NCBI GenBank assembly: GCA_900155495.1
Contig: FTLJ01000142.1
Span: forward strand, 1 to 31,025
Reading direction: 5' to 3'
Length of the DNA stretch: 31,025 nt
DNA from: Porogramme epimiltina
Taxonomy: Eukaryota > Basidiomycota > Agaricomycetes > Polyporales > Polyporaceae
The notes under the pieces were generated by a model. The model ran no database searches. It saw only the letters and a program-made list of their open reading frames with translations, and was not told the origin of the DNA. A program made the translations under genes and the position numbers. Shown here piece after piece: positions 1 to 10,837 of this stretch; position 1 is the stretch's first letter; each line of letters starts with the position of its first letter.

Positions 1-99
1 TTCGGTTCTGTGGTATAACCAGTATATCATATGGGAATCAAGTGGAGTGGGCGGAGCGGAACTAGCACGGATATCGATACGTTCGCCGGATGGATGTAG

Positions 100-290
100 C
101 GAGTGAGGGAGTTTCAAGATTGCAGTACGTAGAGGGAAACTATGATGAGATGCGCAGAGCAATAGGAGCCTGACGGATGATCGGAAGCGCCAAGGTCCTA
201 GGGTGGACTGGGAAATTTCAAGCAGATATGGGGCAACTTCCGAGAGGCTCACATAATACTTTGGGCTTAAACCCTTATATAGACTTCAAA
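100..290 (-). promoter_or_regulatory. Upstream block of a third F-box copy beyond the left edge
   Basis: The 17-mer gattgcagtacgtagag (118-134) and the sequence around it recur upstream of both intact five-exon F-box genes (7289-7305 and 14892-14908), there about 250-300 nt before the start codon. By position, the matching gene would lie to the left of this window on the minus strand. Only the upstream block is visible, so the existence of the gene is inferred. From about 290 to 590 I see no gene. Confidence 0.5.
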
Positions 291-589
291 AACATCCGGG
301 GAACTCCACCGCCGATCAGAAAAACTCGCGGTTTACTAATTCACTTATGCACGTTGGTGGTGGCTATTTGTCAAAAATACAGGTGGTTTAGGGTCGTCGA
401 CCACGGATTAAGCTCGAGGCTTTCATGTGCTAGCCGAAGCGATCTTGAATTAGTAGATGTGCCTAGGATTATCCTATTAAAAACACTAGTGGCAGGACAG
501 TGAGGAAGACACATTATCGTAGCGCTGTGTGGCGCTTCGGGTCTCGACGCAGGTGTAGATGGCCCATGGGATCAAATGCTGATATTAGC

Positions 590-1434
590 TCAGCCCGCCG
601 TACTAGGTGCACTCTCCTTGCGGGCTGTGTCACGCATGCCGCGTCTGACAATGGCTACACCTCTTTGCACACCCCTGGCGTCGCCCTAGGCTCCGACCGC
701 TCCGGTCCTTCCCCGCGGTCCCCATTCTCGCATCCCGACATCTTGTCCTCCTACGCGTGTCGACTTCGGCTGACGTCATAGCACGGACTTGACAGTGTCT
801 GCACAAACGAGTAGATCCAGCATGCCACGAGGAGCTGCCTCGATCTCCTGTGGAGGCCTCAGTCACCCAAGCCCTTGGAGAAGCGAGTGCGCTGCGCGTG
901 AGTGCCCGTTTCATCCCGCATCGTCTTGTTTGAGGTAAGATTGAACGTTTACGCATCTCACCTCCCCCTTCGTTGGCTTCCGACGTCGGCGGGGTGGCAC
1001 GTTCGCGGACTCCGCCGTTACATTCATGGGCTATATGCGTTCAAACTCTGCTGGCCAAGATGGTAGAGCGCGAGCACGGGGATTGACCGACGTCCGCATA
1101 GCGGCGGCACATCCCATACATCCCCGCACGACTAGATGGTGTCGCGCAACGTCGTTCCCAAATCATTTTGTAGTCCCTTGGGTGACCTGACGTCGAGGTG
1201 CTGCCCATCAGTCCTTCTCAGGTGTTTGCTCAGGTCGAGGGTCTCAGCTCCTGCAGTGTAGTTGCGCACCTTAGGGATGCCGCAATGCTCGACCACCCCC
1301 CACATCCGTGCGGGGTGCTGTGATCCGTGCGAATCTCTCTCCTCTGATCCCGGTTCACTTCAGTTCTCACTTCAGGACACCCTGCTGACTCTTCTCTCCT
1401 CCAGTCTCCGGCAGCAGAGGCGCGCAGGCATGAC
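590..1434. repeat. Block Y, copy 0
   Basis: This stretch aligns along most of its length with 11385-12175. Shared landmarks are actaggtgcactctcc near 602, the piece around gtgtctgcacaaacgagt near 796, cttccgacgtcggcggggtg near 977, and gcgcaggcatgac at 1422-1434. The copies differ by substitutions and indels that break every reading frame on both strands, so I treat it as non-coding or a dead gene. The alignment stops exactly at 1434, where a mobile element begins. Shorter matches to the same block occur at 4640-5300 and 8810-9440. Confidence 0.7.
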
Positions 1435-1436
1435 TA

Positions 1437-2275
1437 TGGCGGCAGATCTGTACAATAATAAATCAGTTCTAACACACGTTAATAAGCCAATGCGCTCACA
1501 TAACATGAAATCGCGCTCATATTTTGATGTAAGCGCGCGTTAGACGCCCAATGCGACCTTGAGGGGCCCTCCTATTTTAGGCGCCGAACTGGGGGGCCCT
1601 CGACCTCGATGTCCCCAGGTTCGTCCTTTTCTGAGTTTCTTCAATAAAAACACCTGGAGCACATCTTTGCATGCATACAGAGCACGAAAATAAATTATTA
1701 GGGGGTACAACAAGGGAGGAACGTCCCCCAAGTCGGGGAGAGAGGGGCGTCCGAATTCGGAAGGTGCGGCACTACGGACCGCGCGCCCTGGGCGCCTCCG
1801 ACTTGCCCTCCGTCCGAGGAGCCTCCTTCCCCGCCCCGGTGCTCACTTTGTACGGGGATGTCCCCATGACTCCCTAGAATGGCTCTAGTAGTACTCGTGT
1901 ACTCACCAATTTGATGTCTTACTTCTATTCCTAGGATTTATTAATCTATTGTAACTTTTGTATCCATTAGAACCATTACTAGTAGACTTCAATTGAACCG
2001 ATTATAGGCCTGCATAGTTACCATATTTGGGTAGGCTCCTATTCCGACAGCTTTGGAGCCTCCGAAAGTGTGGTTTTCACTCGTATTTTAGGAGGAACGT
2101 AGCCCCGATAACTCCCTCCCACGTATGGGAGGGCTCTTTTGCCAAAAAATCGAAGTTGAAAAAAGTATATATGCTCGGTGCGAGAAAATATATATGTGCG
2201 CGCGCAATATGTAGCGCGCGGCTCGGCTAATAGACTATGAGCGCGAAAACTATTAAATGTACAAATCTGCCATCA
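1437..2275. mobile_element. Non-autonomous DNA transposon (MITE-like) with TIRs and TA target site
   Basis: The ends form imperfect inverted repeats: TGGCGGCAGATCTGTACA at 1437-1454, and the reverse complement of TGATGGCAGATTTGTACA at 2258-2275 (15 of 18 match). Both are flanked by TA (1435-1436 and 2276-2277), as expected for Tc1/mariner-type insertion. Subterminal TCGCGCTCATA motifs occur in inverted orientation near 1512 and 2236. The interior is AT-rich at the ends, has no long open frame, and holds an 8-bp perfect hairpin at 2114-2133. The left flank is block Y and the right flank is the 3' flank of a RhoGAP copy, so the insertion sits at a rearrangement junction. Superfamily assignment is inference. 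Confidence 0.6.
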
Positions 2276-2282
2276 TAGGTTA

Positions 2283-2630
2283 CAGTCACATACAACCTAG
2301 GGGAGAGAGATGCCAGAAGCGAAAACCAGCTCGACAGACGTACAGAGAATAGAAGGCAGGTGATAAATACCAGATACGTGGTCGGTGGACGAGTGATAAG
2401 ATACAGGTAGGCAGGGGGCAGAACCAGGTCTATGATAGATGGAGAGACGTCGTGAATTGTCGTCGGGAGCAGGCGATCGGTCTACGGATGAGAGGGACGA
2501 GCACGATACAGAAGAATATGATAGCGGGTAAATGCGTGAGTTGTGCAAGAAATGATAATGAGTGCGGGGGTAAATGCGAGTATAATGCGCAAGAGAGATC
2601 GACGTCAAAGGCTCGTAAGGACCGGAAGGT
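2283..2630 (-). repeat. 3' flank of RhoGAP copy B, near-identical to that of the intact gene
   Basis: About 350 nt downstream of the pseudogene stop match 15485-15832 downstream of the intact RhoGAP stop, with only scattered differences; most are clustered around 2480-2500. The match starts abruptly at cagtcacata, just after the mobile element. No open frame is shared convincingly, so this is probably 3' UTR plus intergenic DNA that was duplicated with the gene. Confidence 0.75.
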
Positions 2631-4425
2631 CTAGGCGGTGCGTGAGGGACGCCAGTCGTAATTCGGCTCGTAGTCAGACCAGGCAGGCGACTGCCCACCG
2701 GAGGGTGCTGTGAATTTGCAAGCGGTCAGGGTACAAGCAACATACGAGCGCGGAAGGACTCACCAGGAGAAGGCGTGTTCTGGGACCTGGAGCCCGTCTT
2801 GTCTCGGAACGCGAAGGAGGTACTGCGAGAGTATTCGAAGTCGCTAGGATCTGGGAAGCCGACAGTGATGAGGACGACAAGTGACCCGGATTGTAGATGC
2901 TACTGACCAGCCACGAAACGGCCCTCATTGCGCACACCTGACGCGAAGCGCGAAAACGAATGCCGCTCAGGCGAGCCCGCGAGGAACTGCCCACCCCGCC
3001 ACTCGTCTCCCCTATCCTCACTCGCACGGGGAAGCGGGTGCTCCAAGCGGAACGGCGTCTGCACGACACTCTCGCTCTCCACGGTGCCCGTCGAGTCCTA
3101 GCCATCGGACGACGCTGAGGTCGACTGGCGGCGGTGCGCCGCGAAGTACGCGGGCTCGAACAGCCCCGCGGGCACGTACGCGTCCTGGCGCGGCGTGAGG
3201 TCTGCGCGGCGCACGTCCAGCGCCGGCAATGTCGACACCGCACGCGCGAAGGGCGGCACCCCCGCCTCCCGCTCGTCCTCCGCACACGCGTCCTCGCCAG
3301 CCGCGACGTCGAACAAGCCATCCGACACGCGCCCCCACCGCTCCAGCAGCCACATCAGCACCGCGTCCCTTGTAGCGCCCGCGCGCCCCGCGAGGGCACG
3401 CCCAAAGAGGCGCGCGACGTCCTCTAGCGCGAGCCCGTTGTCGGGCGAGAGCGGGAGCTGCGTGAAGAACGCGAGGAGGTACGCGAGGAGGGCGCCGTGC
3501 GGGGGCGGCGCCAGTCGCAGCACGTGCTGCGCCGCGGTGACCTGCGCGGCCTCGACGGAGAGCCCGCTCGCTGGGGGTGAGGAGGAGGCCTGGGGGGAGC
3601 GGGAAGGGCGGGGGCGCGGAGCGCGGAGCGCGGGCGGGGAGAAGTAGTCCTCGGGGTATGGGGTAGAGTCTGGGGCGCCGACGGGTGAGTCGCCGTCGCC
3701 GTCCGTGTCGTCGGCGGCTGCGGCGCGCTCGAGCGTGGGCTCGACGCAGAGCTTGTGCAGCGCGCCGACAAGGTTATCGTCGAGCAGCGGTTCCGGGAGC
3801 GCGTCGAGGTAGTTTTTGAGGAGCGCGCAGATGTCCGCCGTGCTCTCCTTCCGGAGCGACGCGCGCGTCGTCGAGGCCGTCGGAGTCATCGGCGGACACT
3901 GCGGGTGGGTATCATCGAAGCCACTGCTCTCTGACGAGGGCGAGGAGAAGGGAGAGAGGGGCGTGTCGAACGAGGCAATGAGCTTCGCGAGCCGTGTGCG
4001 GCTCGGCGCGGTACGGAAGAGCCCTGGCTGGTATATTCCTGCATTTTTCCGAGCACCACAGATGTCAGTGAGCAGGGTGCGCGGTTAGGCGCTGCAGAGC
4101 AGAGAAGACGCAACGGTACTGTTTAGCTCTTCGATGCAGGCGTAGACGACCCTCGGGATGGGGTGCTGGCACCCGCCCAGCACAGTGGCCAGCGAACCGC
4201 CACGCCGACCGCAGCGCCAAAAGTTTCTGCAGGGGGAGGAAGCATGTCAGCCGCACGTCACGCAAGGCCAAGGACACTCTGCCGCCCGCCACCGCCATAG
4301 GTCTGGACCCATGAAGCACCCGCAAAAAGAGCAGAGAGCCAGGAACGAGGACGTACTTGTTTCGCTCCCCACCACGCTCCTTACAGCGCTCCGGCCGGGG
4401 CCCAGCTCCGCCTCCCCCGCCACTT
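2631..4425 (-). pseudogene. RhoGAP copy B, 5'-truncated and broken
   Basis: This is a close copy of the intact RhoGAP at 15833-18770. It keeps the last ~55 nt of exon 1, intron 1 (near 4222-4351), exon 2, intron 2, exon 3 (4038-2908), exon 4 (2850-2764) and exon 5 (2707-2631, with an 11-codon in-frame deletion). It lacks the rest of exon 1. Lesions seen: a net 10-nt deletion in exon 2 around 4190 shifts the frame; the intron 2 donor matching GGTGCG is changed to GTTGCG; and a serine codon is replaced by TAG at 3098-3100 in exon 3. Exon 3 is otherwise open and still encodes ICALLKNYLDALPEPLL and the FFTQLPLSPDNG region. A shortened product from the ATG at 3889 to the TAG (263 codons) is possible but would lack the arginine finger. 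Confidence 0.85.
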
Positions 4426-4428
4426 AGA

Positions 4429-4636
4429 GTTGGTGACCTGACTTTTGACTTTGAGAAACCATCTTGCTGTGTGGGCCCCGGAAAGCGTCACGCGAGTATA
4501 TAAATACGGAGTTGGGCAAAATACATAGAAGCAGTAGTGGAGCAAGAAGACCAATATCAAGGGAGCCCCGAGCCAGAAGTTTATCGTCATAGAGATGCGA
4601 TCTGATTAGGGAAGAAAACAGATAAGATAAGATATG
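4429..4636 (+). repeat. Element E, copy B (TATA and GATAA tail)
   Basis: It begins at the point where RhoGAP copy B loses similarity to exon 1 (ggtgacctg). In order it contains aaccatcttgctgtgtgggcc, the TATA-like tatataaata (4497-4506), a gagcaagaagaccaatat segment, and gataagataagatatg (4621-4636). The same order of motifs is found on the minus strand upstream of the F-box genes at 24118 and 26582, and in reduced form at 8650 and 10838. It could be a solo LTR remnant or a mobile promoter fragment; I cannot tell which. Confidence 0.6.
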
Positions 4637-4639
4637 ACC

Positions 4640-5340
4640 GGCGACCACCCAAACCCGGCAGCCCCGGCCTCACACTCAGCCGGTTCTCACTGAGGACCAC
4701 CCCTCTTCGCTCCCAATGCTTGCTGCCATGCTTGCCACCATCCCCTTCTCCTCTGCCTCTGTGCTCGCATATCCTGTACAGAATCGTGCGCTTACCGATA
4801 GCCCCGGATTTTCCGGGTCCACCCCATGCAGACTGGGTCACGTATGCCCCGTCCGCCAATGGCTACCTAGTACACACCTCCTTGTACGTCCTGGTCCTGT
4901 CCGGTATGCCGCGACGCTCAATCATCCCTTGCCCCCGCACGAGCACCGAGAGCATCGCGACGTGCATCGCGACCGCCCCGGGCACCTCCACTGGCACCAG
5001 CGTGGGGACCAGCGCGGGTACCGGAGCGAGGACGTCGTCGGCGAGCACCGCGGTGCAGAGCCAAACGTCGAACGAGGCGCGGGGGCTCCGTGCAGAGTAG
5101 GAAGGCGGGCACGGGGGCGCCTTGGACGTCGTCGAAGCGTTTCTGGGCCCTGTTGCGGGGGCTGCGTTCGTTTTGTGCGCGTGAGGTGCGGGTGGAATAT
5201 GTGTGTGGGATATGGGAACATGCGTCCAACTGAGGGTACAATTCATGGTGTTTCCGGGGCCATTACGGTACACGTCGGTCTAAATATACGCTTGTGGTAC
5301 GGGGAGCTCAACAAAATAACTATATACTAAGACAAACTGG
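4640..5340. repeat. Block Y, copy B
   Basis: This is a shortened relative of the blocks at 590-1434 and 11385-12400. Landmarks are gtcacgtatgccccgtccgccaatggct (near 4838), the Gly/Thr-type run around 4960-5050, and tatgggaacatgcgtccaactgagggtac (near 5211), which matches 12762-12781. Open frames exist on the plus strand (4716-5330 and 4720-5100; the first opens with a signal-peptide-like MLAAMLATIPFSSASVLA), but the rest is His/Arg- or Ser/Thr-rich low complexity and is not conserved between copies. I do not call a gene. 5341-5464 holds nothing I recognise. Confidence 0.5.
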
Positions 5341-5464
5341 AGGGGGAAAGAGCTATCGGACCCCCGGAAGCAATGAGAAATGGCAATATGAATATGTATC
5401 AACAGGTTATTGATGAACACTGAGATCGGAAGCACTGTGTGAGCCATTTTCGCACGATATTAGG

Positions 5465-6992
5465 TCACTTTAGATAATCTGCAGGATATGTAGGGTCCCA
5501 ATGGGATCTTGTGTTGTATTCTAGGGATGCAAATGATCGCCCGTGGTTAGTTTTGATTCTTCCCCTCTTCATCTCAACTGTACAGAAACGAGCACTTACT
5601 AATGTCAAACTCTACCCTGGTCCACTCCGAGACCGTTGGAAAGCACGCTTTAAGTTCCAAAAATCGCTCTCTTACTTTCTCACTGGGAGGTATATCTTCC
5701 AGGACTATGGTGATGGTGAGAAAACTAATTCGCGATCCTATACAAGATTTTCTTTCTGAGCGGCAGAAAATTGATCAATGAGAGGACTCGTGCATACCAG
5801 AACAACATTCCATCACAACCTCGCCTGCTCTATGCATACTGCTAAGCCACTGATCCCTTGTTTGTGTCCAAAATCTTGGAAACTTCAGAACAAGGTGTTG
5901 ATCATTGTTCGAGCGAGTCCATGAGCTCAAAATGGCACGCAGTGCGGCTTGCACTTCGCTGTTCCAGAAAGGTATATCCTCGAGTCTGAGTGTGTGAAGA
6001 TTGGTAAATCGACTTAAAGTGGACGCAAATTGTTGTACGTCTGCAAGCCCTGTTTCTTGTCTTAATATAACTCGCCACGAGAACGGGGAAAACGGAAGGG
6101 TGCTTACCTATTGGGATCTCACTGTATGTTGCCAGGTGGATGACTAGGGTCTCTAGATTGTCGGACGGGAGGGAGGTACTGATCTTGCTAATAATCGTGG
6201 GATCGACATCACCGAAGTTCTGTTCAGTGCTTTAGTTTCTGATGCATATCACAATGAGGTGCCACCGACCTCAAAGCAAGATAGATTGGGTAGGAACTTC
6301 TTGCGGACCAAGTTGCGGTTGGATGTGGTGAAGAGATTTTTCACGAAATCATGTCTGACTAGTGCATCCTCCTTGACAGCCATATAAACTTCGCGCAAGC
6401 AAAGGACCTTGAGTTCCACAAAGCAAAACAAGAGACAGCCTAGGTCCGCGATATTTTTGAACTGTATCTCGTTCAGGTCAAGCTGAGTCACAGATGCAAA
6501 GGGCTTGCAAATGCGTAGTGCATGAGGGTGAATGGGAATGCCGTTGTATCTTCCGGAATGCTCCGTTCCACGAATATACAGGCATGAAAGAGAGACGAGT
6601 TTCTTGGCAAGTGGTGTCGCAAATATTGTTAAGGGGCTGTGCATCTGGTACAAACCTCGGGTGTTGCTGCATCTCACCACGATGGTGCGCGAACGAGCCA
6701 GTATGGCATTCCCTTGCTCGTGGATATCAAGAAACTCTTCAAGTGACGAGGGGCGGTCTATCCTGAATCTTTGAAATAGCCAGAACTGCGCTCGAGGCCG
6801 CCATTCTCTGGACACTAGTGTACAGCATCGCAGTGACTCTTGAAAGCCCCAATAATGCGCTATTGCGCTGGCACCAAGAGCATCAAGGACAAAATCACAG
6901 AGCTCTCTTGGAAGTCTTGGTCCAGGAAAACGGGCAGCTGTAAAGGAGCGCTTTCGGAGTGGAACATCGAACGGGGTTGCGGAGAAAGACAT
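5465..6992 (-). CDS. F-box-like protein, five exons (paralogue 1)
   Basis: The predicted protein is 432 aa, from exons 6992-6270, 6219-6108, 6049-5798, 5755-5600 and 5520-5465, with phases 0,1,1,1 at the junctions. The N-terminus has an F-box-like helix set: PRLPRELCDFVLDALG, then LRCCTLVSREWRPRAQFWLF. It is followed by irregular leucine-rich segments (LVSLSCLYIRG, VTQLDLNEIQF, ELKVLCLREV), the usual layout of the large agaricomycete F-box families. Such proteins bind Skp1 and present targets to SCF ubiquitin ligase. The model is supported by the paralogue at 13096-14646, which has the same four intron positions, the same total length, and matching exon ends such as SEWTRVEFDI just before the last intron. 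Intron 3 is only 42 nt and intron 1 has a weak GTCGGT donor. If intron 4 is retained, the protein ends at 5574 (422 aa). Confidence 0.82.
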
Positions 6993-7259
6993 CTTTGATA
7001 GCGTCTGGAATGAAGAGACCACACAAGGATATGGCAGATGTCCAATCTTGGGGTGGCGGGACCCAGGGTCCGAGGAGGAAGGAAAGGAAATCCTTTGGGA
7101 GTGGAGGAGGCTGACCACAGCATACACATCATCATGATATGTATGAAAAAACAGAAGTCATAGAACGTACGGGTGTTTCCCTTAGTATCTGCGTAGTCCC
7201 AAATGCACTACTTCTTCTAAGTGCCGGATGGGTCGTGCGTAAGTAAAACTGATATGTTC

Positions 7260-7430
7260 TATGGGTGTAGAGAGTGATAGAGTTTCAGGATTGCAGTACG
7301 TAGAGCGCGAGTGTGGGGGATATATGAGAGTGGTACGATGTGACGGATGTGCAGTGTGAGGATCCTAGGGTGCAACAAGCAACCAACATATATGTATGGG
7401 GAGTTCCCACGGAATACACCCATTGTGCGC
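7260..7430 (-). promoter_or_regulatory. Conserved upstream block of F-box paralogue 1
   Basis: It contains gattgcagtacgtagag (7289-7305), with a tacgta palindrome, shared with 118-134 and 14892-14908. It lies 297 nt before the start codon at 6992. Conservation in three copies while the flanks drift suggests a cis element, but recent common origin could also explain it. 7431-7739 holds no gene I can support. Confidence 0.45.
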
Positions 7431-7739
7431 GTTATGGAAAGATATTGTATGTTGGTTTCTCAACATAACATGTGATTCAACGACGTGTGCTTCGTGAACA
7501 AGGTCAGGTTTCCAAATTTTCACAGGTAGTCCGAGGCCATGATTAATTAAAGATGTCGCGGGCTGGACATGAGGGGGGGCAGGGGCTCGACGGGGCGGGC
7601 ACTTTATATGCTACTACTAGGTGAGGTGATCAATCCACAACAATATGATGGCTGAGAGTGGTGAAGGAGGGGCCCGTGAGGATTCCCCCAGAAAAATACA
7701 CTAGTCCCTAGCACCCTACGTTTCTTCCATCCAGTGCAA

Positions 7740-8480
7740 TGTCTCACAGAATCCGTGAAGCGACCTCTACGCAGAGTAAGGCACGCGGGCCCGGTTCCGT
7801 GCGTATGCGCTGGCGGAGACGTGGGCACGCGAGAGAAGAAGTAGTCCTCGGGGTGCGAATGGGGGTCTGCACCACTCATTGGCGAGTCGACGTCGTAGTC
7901 CGTCTCTTTCACCACCGAGGTGTATTTGAGAGGCGCGCACCATCGAGACTGTCGGAGTCATCGACGGACACGGGTGAGTGTCGAAGTCGCTGGGTGCAAG
8001 GGGGAATCAGAGAGAAGGTGATGTCGAAGGAGGCAATGAGCTTCGCAAGCCGAGTACGTCTCGGCGCTGTGCAACAGAGCCCTGGTTGGCATATTCCTGC
8101 ATTCTTCCGAGCACCACAGATCCCGGCGAGCGAGGCATGCGGAGATGTGCCACATAGCAGGCAGGCGCACAGGTACTACTTGGTTCTTCGACCCGAGCGT
8201 CGGCTACCCACGAGATAGAGAGGGATGCTGGAACTCGTAACCCGCCTGGGGCCCTGATGCCCACAGTGGGCATCGAGGCACGCAGCATTGCTCCATTTAC
8301 TGCAGCACCAAAGGATCCTGTAGGGGAAGCATGTCAGCCTCATTTCAAACTCAAAGCGACCCTGCCACTCACCACGTGCACCGCCATTGGTGTGGACCAA
8401 TGCAATGCAGGGGAGAAGGGCGGAGAGCCGGGAGCGGACAGGTTCTTATTTCACCCGCGGTCCTAGGGTCTAATCCTGTC
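7740..8480 (-). pseudogene. RhoGAP copy C, decayed fragment
   Basis: Similarity to the intact RhoGAP covers the end of exon 1, intron 1 (near 8320-8440), a degraded exon 2, intron 2 and the first part of exon 3 (QPGL, then TAPRRTRLAKLIASFD). About 40 codons equivalent to the ICALLKNYLDALPEPLL region are deleted; similarity resumes in another frame at TDYDVDSPMSG and PEDYFFSR, then stops near 7740. In-frame stops and frame changes make it non-functional. It shares the 5' truncation with copies B and D and lacks the 3' half of the gene. Confidence 0.75.
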
Positions 8481-8649
8481 TTCTCCAGCCGCAGCCAGCC
8501 AGATGTTTTGCCACCGTAAGACAAGGGCAAGGTTCCCTTGGTTCATCGAACACTCGCCGTGGGTGGGCTTCTATCCCGGTGGATATACGACCGATATGGA
8601 AGTAAACACTCCCAGAAGGTGGAAGCTCCTGATGCTGAATCCTTCAACG
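8481..8649. repeat. Spacer shared by RhoGAP copies C and D
   Basis: The stretch from ggtctaatcctgtcttctcc to ccttcaacgctggtgacctg is also present at 10630-10850 in copy D, but missing from copy B. C and D are therefore more closely related to each other than to B, or B has lost it. No convincing coding content. Confidence 0.6.
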
Positions 8650-8806
8650 CTGGTGACCTGGAACTAAGACTCAGTCTGATAAGGGATCTTGTTGTGCAAG
8701 TCAAAGGAGAATCCACGAGTCTATAAATCCAGGGCGGAGGTATAGTGCATTAAGGGAGTAGAGTAGAGAGAAAACGTCCAGGGAGCTCCACCGGGGCCCA
8801 CTATGG
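8650..8806 (+). repeat. Element E, copy C (no GATAA tail)
   Basis: It starts with ggtgacctggaac and keeps atcttgttgtgcaagtcaaag and a tctataaat TATA-like stretch, in the same order as element E at 4429-4636. It continues with gggagtagagtagagagaaaa, shared with copy D. The GATAA repeat is absent. Confidence 0.5.
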
Positions 8807-9489
8807 AGTAGTCATGTGAGCTTCGATCCTTTTGAAGACATCAAATCAGCTCAGCTCAGCCCAACTGACCGCCCTTCCTCTGGCCACCCCCCCAACGCTC
8901 GGCAAGGCCCAACATGACAGGACTGTAATTTGCCAATCGCGACTGCCCTCCCGCCTCCGTACACACGTAGCGTTTAGGGTCCAGCTGCTCTCACCACTGG
9001 TGCTGGGTCCACACCGGGCCCCAGCTGTGTCACACATGCCTCCGAGTCCGTCAATGGCGACATCTCATCGTATGTCCCGCCTTCTTCGTCCCATCGTCGC
9101 AATTATGCCTCTTTGATTCCTCTCTACCCCTCGTGTCTCCGGGTCTTCGTATCTCATCTTCATGCGTTTCACGAATTGACGCTGACGTCATGCCACTCCT
9201 ACCCATAGCACGGCGCCGACCTGTGTCTGCACAAGCAAGTAGTTGTAACTTACAACGAGCTGCCTTGGGAAGTCCTGCTCACTCCCAGACACCCGGGCCA
9301 CCGTCGATCCAGTCCATCTATGTCACCGAATGCGCCGCGCGTGAGCGGTCCCGTTTATCTGTGGTCGCGCCTTGTTTAGTACGGCCTTGACTGCTTGCGC
9401 TTCGTGCATCCACCTCAGGTGATGCTTGAGGGGTGGTGCATTTTGGAACTTCGCTATCACGTCCATGGGGTGCATAAGACTATTTTCGT
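8807..9489. repeat. Block Y, copy C
   Basis: It shares tgtcacacatgcc (near 9027), the gtgtctgcacaagcaagtag region (near 9222) and cgcttgcgcttc-type pieces with the other Y blocks. A short run of CAGCT units sits at 8848-8866. Frames are broken and no gene is supported. Confidence 0.5.
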
Positions 9490-10640
9490 GGCCTCCCTGT
9501 GGTAGGGAAAAGGAGACGCACTGGTGTCGCAGACAATAGCGGGGATGCCGAAAAAGTCGTCCAAGCCGCACCACCACTGTTCCGGGAGCCACAAGAGCAC
9601 TGCATCCCGCATCGCATCCGCGCTCCCGGCGAGCGTGGGCCCAAAGAGGCGCGCGAGCGCGACACCCTCGAAAGCGGGTCCGTTATCTGGCGAGGGCGGG
9701 AGTTGCGTGAAGAACGCGTGGCGAGCAGCGCACCCGTCAGCGACGCCTAAGCTGTAGCACATGCTGCCCCGCGGCGACGTGCGTGGCCTCCGCGGAAAGC
9801 AGGGAGCGCGCGTGCCTACTCGGCGTGAGCAGCAGCGCCAGCATGATCGGGATAGGCGACGCAGAGCACGCGCACCCCACCCTGTGCACGCGCGCGGGCA
9901 GATACGGGCGTGCGCACGGGGAGAAGTTGCCTTCGAGAAGCGAAGCCGGATCTGCACTGCCTATAGGCGAGGCGCCGTCGACATCCCTATCTTATACTAC
10001 CAATGCGTGTTCGAGAGTGGGCCGCTCGTGTAGCACAGCGACGAGACGGTCTCATGTAGGAGCGGCTCTGGGAGCGCGTTGAGGTAGTCTTTGGGGCGCG
10101 CACAGGTTTTTGCCATGTTCTCCTTCCGGAGCAACGAGTGCGTCGTCGAGGGCCCCGGCGGGCGGACACAGGTGGGTATCGAAGTCGCTGGACACAACCA
10201 AGGAAAGCGGAGAGAAGGTGTCATCGAAGAAGGCAGCGAGCTTCGCGAACAGAGTACGGCTCCGCCCTGAGCGCTGAGCAGCAAAGCCCTGGCTTCTAGA
10301 CAGCTCTATTTTTCCAAGCGCCGCAGACTCCAGTGAGCGAGGGGTACGGGCATGTGCTGCAAAGCAAGAAAGACGCACCGGTACGGCTTGGTTCTTCGAT
10401 GCGGGTGTCCACTACCCACATGGGGTGATACCCGCCTGGTCCGGTGGACATCGAGGCGCGCATGATTGCTCCATTTACCGCAGCACCGAATGATTCTGGA
10501 GGAGAAGCACAGTCACCTTCATGTCAAACACAAATACGGCCTGCTGTCTACCACCGCGGTCGGTGTGGACCCATGTAATGCTGGAGAGAAGGACAGAGAG
10601 CCATGAGCGGACACGTACTCGTTTTGCTTTCACCCGGCAC
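9490..10640 (-). pseudogene. RhoGAP copy D, decayed
   Basis: It retains the end of exon 1, intron 1 (~10510-10620), exon 2, intron 2 and more of exon 3 than copy C. Recognisable pieces are PKDYLNALPEPLL (near 10070) and FFTQLPPSPDNG, LARLFGPTLAG and RDAVLLWLPEQW (9560-9720). These lie in different frames, separated by indels and stops, and similarity ends near 9490, before exon 4. Its piece LFGPTLAG is closer to the RhoGAP consensus than LFGRALAG in the intact gene, so the copy branched off before or apart from the present form. It is non-functional by any reading. Confidence 0.78.
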
Positions 10641-10837
10641 GGTCACAAGGTCTAATCCTGTCGTCTCCGCGCCCCGCCAGCCGAATGCTATGCCACCGTA
10701 CAAAAAGGTTTGGATTGCCTTGTTTCATCGAACACTTGCCGTGCGCAGGTTTCTATTAGGGTGGGTACGTAACGGACAAGGAAGTTGTCAGCCTAGGCTC
10801 AGAAGGTGGAGGCTTCTGACACTAAATCCTTCAACGC

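Noticed and set aside
2881..3647. Several overlapping plus-strand frames across RhoGAP copy B
   Set aside because: They mirror the GC-rich antisense of exon 3 and are not preserved between copies A and B.
4720..5100. Plus-strand 126-codon frame with a Thr/Gly/Ser-rich run, resembling a secreted protein
   Set aside because: The frame is not kept in the sister Y blocks, and the low-complexity part matches the base composition rather than a domain.
7740..10640. Possible repeat-induced point mutation in copies C and D
   Set aside because: Transitions are seen, but so are indels and transversions, and I could not count dinucleotide bias. A RIP index computed over these copies against A would decide it.
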